Assembly: GCA_035631615.1 (NCBI GenBank)
Contig: DASQIK010000023.1
Span: 1 to 64,000 of the forward strand
DNA length: 64,000 nt
DNA from: UBA5189 sp035631615
Lineage (GTDB): Bacteria > Chloroflexota > Limnocylindria > Limnocylindrales > CSP1-4
Direction: 5' to 3'
Shown: positions 58,406 through 64,000 of the stretch, in pieces
Layout of the letters: each line of letters starts with the position of its first letter
How positions within the stretch are numbered: the stretch's first letter is position 1
The notes under the pieces: model-generated
What the model was told of the DNA's origin: nothing
Databases searched by the model: none
What the model saw: only the letters and a program-made list of their open reading frames with translations
Position numbers and translations under genes: made by a program

Positions 58406-59179
58406 ATGACGACCTTCCTTCGCAACCGGCTCTGGCCGGCGTTCGCGCTCCTGGTGGTCCTCACGCTGATCACCGGGGTCATCTACCCAGCCCTCGTGAC
58501 CGCGGTCGCCCAGATCGCCTTCCCGAGGCAGGCCAACGGGTCGTTCATCGTGACCGCGGACGGTCGAACCATCGGGTCGAGCCTGATCGGCCAGGCCTTC
58601 AGCGACCCGAAGTACTTCTGGGGCCGCCCATCCGCGGCCGGCAAGGGCTACGACGCAAGCGGCTCGGCGGGCACGAACCTCGGCCCGACCGACGCCCGCC
58701 TCGTCGGTTTCATCCCGGGCGTGAACACCGTGGGCCTTGACGGCTCGAAGTCGGCAACGAACCCGTTTGCGACCCCGGCCGACCCGTTCTGCGTGCCGAC
58801 CGATGCGAATGGCAATCCCGTCCTCAGCCCGGCCAGCGATACGGCCTACGCGAAGAACCCGGATGGGACGTATGCCTGCTACTCGAACACCATTCCGGAG
58901 CGGGCGATCGCCTGGCGCCAGGCAAACGGGCTCCCGGCGAACGCAAGTGTCCCGGTGGACGTGATCACGACGTCTGCCTCTGGCCTCGACCCGGACATCA
59001 GCCCCGCTGGGGCAGATTCCCAGGTCGCACGCGTCGCACACGCCCGCAATATGTCCGAGGCCGACGTCCGCGCGGCCGTCGCGCGCCACACGGAACAGCC
59101 GACGTTCGGGTTCCTCGGTGAGCCGCGGGTCAACGTCCTGCTGCTCAACCTCGATCTCGACGGCCTGCTGCAACACTGA
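58406..59179 (+). CDS. kdpC: Potassium-transporting ATPase subunit C with Cys-bearing insertion
   Basis: A 257-residue single-pass subunit with the N-terminal membrane helix (about 12-30), the conserved GSSLIGQAFSDPKYFWGRPS near 52, and the C-terminal LDPDISPAGADSQVARVAHAR and LNVLLLNLDLDGL. Typical KdpC has about 190-200 residues; here about 55 extra residues (about 100-155) contain two cysteines (FCVP and YACYS) that could form a disulfide outside the cell. AGGA lies 8 nt before the ATG. Confidence 0.94.
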   Translation: MTTFLRNRLWPAFALLVVLTLITGVIYPALVTAVAQIAFPRQANGSFIVTADGRTIGSSLIGQAFSDPKYFWGRPSAAGKGYDASGSAGTNLGPTDARLVGFIPGVNTVGLDGSKSATNPFATPADPFCVPTDANGNPVLSPASDTAYAKNPDGTYACYSNTIPERAIAWRQANGLPANASVPVDVITTSASGLDPDISPAGADSQVARVAHARNMSEADVRAAVARHTEQPTFGFLGEPRVNVLLLNLDLDGLLQH

Positions 59180-59189
59180 GGGCACTGCC

Positions 59190-60356
59190 GTGATCCCCGA
59201 TCCCGAGCGCGATGCACTCGACGTCCGCCCGTCGGCGGACGAGATGCTGGCTCGCGTCCAGGAGGAAGGCGGCGCCGGCGGGCGGGGACGGCTACGCGTC
59301 TACCTGGGCATGGCTCCGGGGGTCGGCAAGACGTGGAAGATGCTCGAGGAGGGCCATCGCCGCCTCGCCCGCGGCACCGATCTCGCGGTCGGGTTCGTCG
59401 AGGCGCACGGGCGGCCGAGGACGGCCGAGCTCCTCGACGGCCTCGAGCTCGTTCCCCGCCGGCACATCGAATACCGCGGCGTCGTGATCGAGGAGATGGA
59501 CACGGACGCGATCCTGGAGCGCAATCCGACCGTGGCGCTCGTCGATGAGCTGGCCCACACCAACGTCCCGGGGTCCGCGCGAGCGAAGCGTTGGGAGGAT
59601 GTCGAGGTCCTCCGCGATGCCGGCATCCACGTCGTGAGCACGATGAACGTCCAGCACCTCGAGAGCGTCGCCGACGCAGTCGCGACGATCACCGGCGCAC
59701 CGGTCAACGAGCGGCTCCCGGACGACGTGCTCCTAGGCGCCGATGAGATCGAGCTCGTGGACATGAGCCCGCACGCCCTGCGCCAGCGGATGAAGCACGG
59801 GAACGTGTACCCGCCCGACCGCGTCGCAGTCGCGCTCGAGAAGTTTTTCACCGAGGCCAACCTGACGGCCCTCCGCGAGCTGGCCCTTCGCTTCGTCGCC
59901 GAACGCGTCGAGGGCCAGCTGGAGGGCAGCATTGCGGGGCAGCAGCTGCCCCTCGTCACCGAGCGCGTCGTCGTCCTCGTCGACGGGAGCCCTGCGTCCC
60001 TCCGGGCCATCCGGCGCGGCGCCCGGCTGGCGGGCGCGATCCATGCGGCGCTCGTCGCGGTCGTGATCGAGACGCCGGCCCTGGAGCGGCAGCCCTTCGA
60101 CGAGCGACGAAACCTCCAGGAGGTGATCGACGACGCCGTCGATCTCGGGGCAGACATCGTCAGGGTGGAGGCGACCGACGTCGTCGCTGGACTCGAGCAG
60201 GTCGCGAAGGCCCGCCGTGCGACCCATCTCGTGCTGCCGCATCGGCCGGCCGGCGGGCTGCGTCGCGTGCTCGAACGGCCGGTCCTCGATCGCCTGATCG
60301 AGCGGCTGCCGGAGGTCGAGATCCACCTCGTCGGCCCGACGGCGCGAGGCACCTAG
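59190..60356 (+). CDS. kdpD: KdpD N-terminal sensor half (KdpD-USP) as a separate protein
   Basis: A 388-residue cytosolic protein equal to the N-terminal half of KdpD: the ATP-binding KdpD domain with Walker A-like GMAPGVGKTWKML near residue 36 and VDELAHTNVPGS near 110, then a USP-like domain from about 250 (ERVVVLVDGSPASLRAIRRGA). In canonical KdpD this half is fused to the membrane kinase and binds ATP and c-di-AMP. Here the kinase half is a separate gene 8 kb upstream, with the pump genes between. GTG 59190 has GAGGG 7 nt upstream. Confidence 0.92.
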   Translation: MIPDPERDALDVRPSADEMLARVQEEGGAGGRGRLRVYLGMAPGVGKTWKMLEEGHRRLARGTDLAVGFVEAHGRPRTAELLDGLELVPRRHIEYRGVVIEEMDTDAILERNPTVALVDELAHTNVPGSARAKRWEDVEVLRDAGIHVVSTMNVQHLESVADAVATITGAPVNERLPDDVLLGADEIELVDMSPHALRQRMKHGNVYPPDRVAVALEKFFTEANLTALRELALRFVAERVEGQLEGSIAGQQLPLVTERVVVLVDGSPASLRAIRRGARLAGAIHAALVAVVIETPALERQPFDERRNLQEVIDDAVDLGADIVRVEATDVVAGLEQVAKARRATHLVLPHRPAGGLRRVLERPVLDRLIERLPEVEIHLVGPTARGT

Positions 60357-60374
60357 CCAGGTGGCCGGCGCCAC

Positions 60375-62372
60375 ATGACCGATCGCGAACCTGGCACCGG
60401 TTCGCGGGGCCTGCGTGGGCGGCGGATCGGCGACCGGCGGGTCCGGGTGGCACGGCCGCATACCACCTACTTCCGGTACGTCGCGCCGGGGATCCTGAGC
60501 GCCAAGCCCGCCGCGACGGCGCCGACGAGACCGATCGATCGGCTGATCGCAGGGACGCGCCATGCGCTGTTCGGGCGCGCGCTCGCCTCCGAGCAGGAGA
60601 TCGAGGAGCGCCTGCCGATCTGGAAGGCGCTGGCGACGTTCTCCAGCGACAACCTCTCCTCGGTGGCCTACGCCACCGAGGCGATCATGTTCACGCTCCT
60701 CGCCGCCGGAACCGGCGCGTTCTGGCTGGTGATGCCGATCTCCGGCCTGATCATCACGATCTTCATCATCATCGTGATCAGCTACCGCCAGACGATCCGG
60801 GCCTACCCGAGTGGCGGCGGCAGCTACATCGTCGCGAAGGACAACCTCGGCACGCCGCCCGCGCTGCTCGCCGCTGCGGCGCTGCTGACCGACTACGTGC
60901 TCACCGTCTCGGTGAGCGTGGCTGCCGGGATCGCGGCGATCCTGTCGGCCTTTCCGGGCCAGCTCGACAGCCTGCGCGTCCCACTCTGCGTCGGCGCGAT
61001 CGTCTTCGTGACGCTGATCAATCTGCGCGGCGTCCGCGAGAGCGGCACCGTCTTCGCGCTGCCGACCTATCTCTTCCTGGCGACGACCCTCGCCCTGATC
61101 GCGATCGGCATCGGCCGAACGCTGCTGGGCGATACGCCGCATGTGACCGGGGTCACGACGTTCACCACGCCGGTAGAGGGGCTCGGCGTGCTGCTGCTCA
61201 TGCGCGCCTTCGCCGACGGCTGCAGCGCGATCACCGGCGTGGAAGCCGTCTCGAACGGGGTGCCCGCGTTCAAGCCGCCGGAGTGGCGCAACGCCCGGAC
61301 CACGCTGACGATCATGGGCGTCCTGGTCGCCGTGATGTTCCTCGGTCTCTCCTACCTGGCCGGCGTGGTCGGTGCGCAGCCGTCGCACACCGAGACGATC
61401 ATCTCCCAGATCGGACGGTCGGTGTACGGCACGGGCCCGATCTACTACGTCTTCCAGCTCGCGACGACCGGCATCCTCGTGCTCGCCGCGAACACGAGCT
61501 ACGCCGACTTCCCGCGCCTCTCCTCGATCCTGGCGCGGGACGGCTTCATGCCCCACCGGTTCGCGTTCCGCGGCGAGCGCCTGTCGTTCAACGCGGGGAT
61601 CATCGTGCTGGCGATCTCGGCGATCGCCGTGGTCGTCGCGTTCGGCGGGTTCGTCGACGCCCTGATCCCGCTGTACGCCATCGGCGTGTTCACCTCGATC
61701 ACCCTGTCACAGGCAGGCATGGTCCGGCACTGGCTGCGGATCCGCGAACCCGGTTGGCGGCGAAGCGCCCTGATCAACGGCGTCGGTGCGGTCTCGACCG
61801 GGATCGTCTCGATCATCTTCGCGGTCGCGAAGTTCGCGCTCGGTGCCTGGCTGATCATCGTGATCATCCCGATCCTCGTGGCCCTGATGCTGTTCGTGCA
61901 GCGCCAATACGAGCGGCGACGCCTGGAGACCCTGGTCCGACCGGAAGCGATCATCGGCGCGCCGAGCCGGCGGCAGCACGTGGTCGTGCCCGTGCCGGAG
62001 GTGACCCGCGAGGTGGTCCAGGCGATCAAGTTCGGTCGGACGATGTCGAACGACGTCGCGGCGGTCCATATCACCGACGATCTCGAGCGGGGCGAGGCGC
62101 TGCGGGCGCGGTTCGAGCGCCAGATCCCGGACGTCCCGTTCGTGGTCATCGAGTCGCCGTACCGGCAGCTCGTGACCCCGCTGATCCGGTACCTGGACTT
62201 CGTGGCCGGTCAGGCGGAGGAGGACATCGTGGTCGTGCTTCTGCCTGAATACGTCCCCCGCCACTTCTGGGAGCGCTACCTCTACAACGACAACGGCGAG
62301 CGGATCCGCGACGGGCTGCTCGGCAGGGCAAACATCCTGATCGCCGAGGTCCCGTACCGCCGCGAGAAGTGA
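60375..62372 (+). CDS. KimA-like APC-superfamily potassium permease (copy 2)
   Basis: A 665-residue paralogue of the permease at 47742, with the same layout (cytosolic N-terminus, about 12 helices, C-terminal cytosolic domain) and shared motifs ATFSSDNLSSVAYATEAIMF, LINLRGVRESG, EAVSNGVPAFKPPEWRNA and LSQAGMVRHWLRIREP. It is the last gene of the kdp unit, 18 bp after the KdpD sensor half. Probably a K+ importer of the KimA type; transport direction is inferred. Having both Kdp and KimA systems together suggests strong potassium demand. Confidence 0.85.
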   Translation: MTDREPGTGSRGLRGRRIGDRRVRVARPHTTYFRYVAPGILSAKPAATAPTRPIDRLIAGTRHALFGRALASEQEIEERLPIWKALATFSSDNLSSVAYATEAIMFTLLAAGTGAFWLVMPISGLIITIFIIIVISYRQTIRAYPSGGGSYIVAKDNLGTPPALLAAAALLTDYVLTVSVSVAAGIAAILSAFPGQLDSLRVPLCVGAIVFVTLINLRGVRESGTVFALPTYLFLATTLALIAIGIGRTLLGDTPHVTGVTTFTTPVEGLGVLLLMRAFADGCSAITGVEAVSNGVPAFKPPEWRNARTTLTIMGVLVAVMFLGLSYLAGVVGAQPSHTETIISQIGRSVYGTGPIYYVFQLATTGILVLAANTSYADFPRLSSILARDGFMPHRFAFRGERLSFNAGIIVLAISAIAVVVAFGGFVDALIPLYAIGVFTSITLSQAGMVRHWLRIREPGWRRSALINGVGAVSTGIVSIIFAVAKFALGAWLIIVIIPILVALMLFVQRQYERRRLETLVRPEAIIGAPSRRQHVVVPVPEVTREVVQAIKFGRTMSNDVAAVHITDDLERGEALRARFERQIPDVPFVVIESPYRQLVTPLIRYLDFVAGQAEEDIVVVLLPEYVPRHFWERYLYNDNGERIRDGLLGRANILIAEVPYRREK

Positions 62373-62374
62373 CC

Positions 62375-63517
62375 TCAGACCCGTAGGCGCCCGTTGGCGC
62401 GCATGACCTCCACGAGCCGGTCGTGCGGCAGCCGGTTGGCGGTGATGCCGTCGCGTCCGGTCATCGTCTCCGCGGCGACGAGGGCGTTGACGATGGCCTC
62501 CTCCGTCGCCTCGACGGTCGCCTCGATGAGCGGGTCGAGGGCGCGATCGACGAGGCCGCGGATCGCGATGACGCCGTCGCCGTCGGCGTCGTGCTCGGTG
62601 GCGGGCATGCCGCGATTGCCTGTCGAGAAGCACAGGAACAGGTCGCCCGAGGTGGTCGAGCCGAGGCCGCCGGTTCGCGCCACGCCGAGCGGCGCCCGGC
62701 GCGCGAGTCGGGCGCACTGGTGGGGCATCAGGGGCGCGTTCGTCGCGACGATGCCGATGATCGAGCCGGCGCCCGGGCCGCGGTCGGCGGGGGCACGGCG
62801 TTCGGCGCCGTACGGCGACGCGACCTCGGAGGTGGGAATCGCCGCTCCGACCGGCACGCCGTCGATGCGCAGCAGCTCGCGCCGGCCGTAGTTGGCCTGG
62901 ACGAGCACCCCCACGGTCCAGCCGCCGAGCTCGGTGGCGATTCGTCGCGACGCGGTCCCGATGCCGCCCTTGAACTCGTGGCAGATCATGCCCGTCCCGC
63001 CGCCGACGTTGCCCTCATCGACATGTCCGCCGCTCGCCCCCGCGAGCGCGGCCAGGACGTGCTCGCGTCGCACGTGGTCACCCGCGATGTCGTTCAGCAG
63101 GCCGTCCCACGTCTCGCCGGCGACCGGCAGGGTCCAATGAACCGCGTCCGGCTCGTGCGACGCGGCCGCCGAGGCGACGAGCGCGTCGCGCACCGTGCCG
63201 ACCTGGTTCGTGTTCGTGATCCCGATCGGGCCGGTGAGGAGGCCCGCCTCCCGGATCCACTCGAGGCCGGTCAGCTCGCCGTTGCCGTTCAGCGTGGCGG
63301 CGCCCGCGAAGAGCGGCTCCACCCAGACGTCGCCGTCGTGGGGCAGGATCACGGTCACCCCGGTCCGGACGGGACCCGTGCCCATCACGAGCCGGCCGTC
63401 GCCGGAGATCAGCGTCGTGTGGCCGACACGGACCCCAGCGACGTCGGTGATCGCATTGTGCGGGCCGGGCTGGCCCTCGCCGATGACGATGCCGAGGTCG
63501 CGGGCGCGCGTGTGCAC
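62375..63517 (-). CDS. P1-family peptidase (DmpA/L-aminopeptidase type)
   Basis: A 380-residue Ntn-like hydrolase of the DmpA/BapA family. It has the N-terminal GPHNAITDVAGVRVGHTTL, GITNTNQVGTVRDALVASA near 100 and GNVGGGTGMICHEFKGGIG near 170. Family members self-cleave before a catalytic Ser or Cys in the second half, where ATNAPLMPHQCARLARRA near 265 lies, but I cannot place the residue with certainty. They release N-terminal residues or cut beta-peptides. GTG at 63517 follows the MgtC-family gene by 9 nt. Confidence 0.88.
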   Translation of the reverse strand: MHTRARDLGIVIGEGQPGPHNAITDVAGVRVGHTTLISGDGRLVMGTGPVRTGVTVILPHDGDVWVEPLFAGAATLNGNGELTGLEWIREAGLLTGPIGITNTNQVGTVRDALVASAAASHEPDAVHWTLPVAGETWDGLLNDIAGDHVRREHVLAALAGASGGHVDEGNVGGGTGMICHEFKGGIGTASRRIATELGGWTVGVLVQANYGRRELLRIDGVPVGAAIPTSEVASPYGAERRAPADRGPGAGSIIGIVATNAPLMPHQCARLARRAPLGVARTGGLGSTTSGDLFLCFSTGNRGMPATEHDADGDGVIAIRGLVDRALDPLIEATVEATEEAIVNALVAAETMTGRDGITANRLPHDRLVEVMRANGRLRV

Positions 63518-63526
63518 CGCGGGTTC

Positions 63527-64000
63527 TCAGTCGGCCTGGGTCGTCGACACGATGTCGACGCCGTCGATGTGCGAGATGTCGTCGATCGCCGCTGCGATCG
63601 TGCTCGCGTTGCGGCCGCGGACGGTCACGTCGGCCTGGTAGCTGTCCTGTGCGAGGCGCTGCGTCGCAATCTGGCCGATCTCGAGCTTGTGGAGCACCAG
63701 GACCTCGGACACCTGGCCGAGCGAGTCGACCCGCTTCATCGCCAGCCGCAGCTGCGACTCGGGGATGCTCGTGCCGTGCAGCCGATCCGCGATGGCGTTG
63801 ATCGGCCACAGGCTGACCAGGATCACGGCCGCCGCGACCGCACCGATCACGTATTCGCCGGCGCCCGTGGCCATGCCCACCGCGGAGGTCGCCCACAGGC
63901 TCGCAGCCGTCGTCAGGCCGCGGATGACGATGCCGTCCTTGAGGATCGCGCCCGCGCCGAGGAAGCCGATGCCCGACACGATCTGGGCCGCGATGCGCGT
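63527..64000 (-). CDS. MgtC/SapB-family membrane protein, 5' end beyond the window
   Basis: At least 157 residues. The end of the N-terminal MgtC membrane domain is visible (RIAAQIVSGIGFLGAGAILKD, then hydrophobic helices to about residue 75), followed by a soluble ACT-like C-terminal domain (about 95-155). The frame runs to the last base of the window, so the ATG at 63979 is internal. MgtC proteins modulate the membrane ATPase and acid/Mg2+ adaptation. It is 9 nt upstream of the peptidase gene and probably heads its operon. Confidence 0.88.
   Translation of the reverse strand, partial: TRIAAQIVSGIGFLGAGAILKDGIVIRGLTTAASLWATSAVGMATGAGEYVIGAVAAAVILVSLWPINAIADRLHGTSIPESQLRLAMKRVDSLGQVSEVLVLHKLEIGQIATQRLAQDSYQADVTVRGRNASTIAAAIDDISHIDGVDIVSTTQAD

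Noticed and set aside
1..64000. CRISPR arrays, insertion sequences, prophage genes, rRNA
   Set aside because: No regularly spaced repeats, transposase motifs, phage structural genes or rRNA-like sequence were seen on reading both strands.

Overview
The window is very GC-rich and densely coded on both strands. It uses many GTG and TTG starts and 4-nt stop/start overlaps. Many transcription units begin with a TANNNT hexamer 6-8 nt in front of the start codon and no Shine-Dalgarno, which is the look of leaderless mRNA; other genes have clear GGAGG sites. With the gene content (branched-chain oxoacid dehydrogenase, XRE/PD-(D/E)XK-like proteins, split KdpD, YkoE-type thiamine transporter, KimA-type permeases), this suggests a chromosomal piece of a Gram-positive-like soil bacterium, most likely Chloroflexota (Limnocylindria-like) or less likely Actinomycetota. 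That assignment is inference. No phage, insertion sequence, CRISPR array or rRNA was seen.

Layout. 1-17.5 kb: 5'-truncated acetoacetyl-CoA synthetase, lipoprotein, acyl-CoA dehydrogenase, SufR-like regulator, adenosine-deaminase-like enzyme, lipoyl synthase, globin, and the E2, E1beta, E1alpha and E3 subunits of a branched-chain 2-oxoacid dehydrogenase. The E2 gene is separated from E1 by an XRE/nuclease-like gene and a small conserved gene. A large cyclase/ATPase/TPR signalling protein follows. 17.5-30 kb: plsY, secreted BNR-repeat protein, membrane protein, GH26 enzyme, zinc-ribbon protein, a glpK-glpD-small membrane protein-nnrE operon, DCC protein, mutY, HAD phosphatase. 30-39.5 kb: a structured gene-free stretch, a TPP-riboswitch-controlled ECF thiamine-precursor transporter, a divergent hydrolase/metallo-beta-lactamase pair, sugar-type ABC ATPase, mscL with zinc ribbon, a molybdate operon and tRNA-Gln.

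39.5-51 kb: two exported or anchored Thr/Pro-rich proteins, a 27-residue membrane peptide, a collapsed udgX remnant, M14 carboxypeptidase, proline-racemase-like enzyme, a molybdopterin oxidoreductase/flavin reductase/DUF6510 trio, DUF427, GT-C glycosyltransferase, KimA-like permease, and a Fur-family/NiCoT metal module. 51-62.4 kb: an elaborate potassium locus (histidine kinase, KdpE, unknown 85-aa protein, lone receiver, 29-aa membrane peptide, KdpF, KdpA, KdpB, KdpC, detached KdpD sensor half, second KimA-like permease). 62.4-64 kb: P1-family peptidase and a truncated MgtC-family protein.

The functional themes are branched-chain amino acid and fatty-acid oxidation (with lipoate supply beside its enzyme), glycerol-phosphate lipid metabolism, cofactor uptake (thiamine precursor, molybdate, nickel/cobalt) and potassium homeostasis. 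The most interesting signals are the rearranged kdp locus with extra small genes, short leaderless leader ORFs fused by ATGA overlaps to plsY and to a membrane-protein gene, and a probable CTG start in the thiamine ECF operon.
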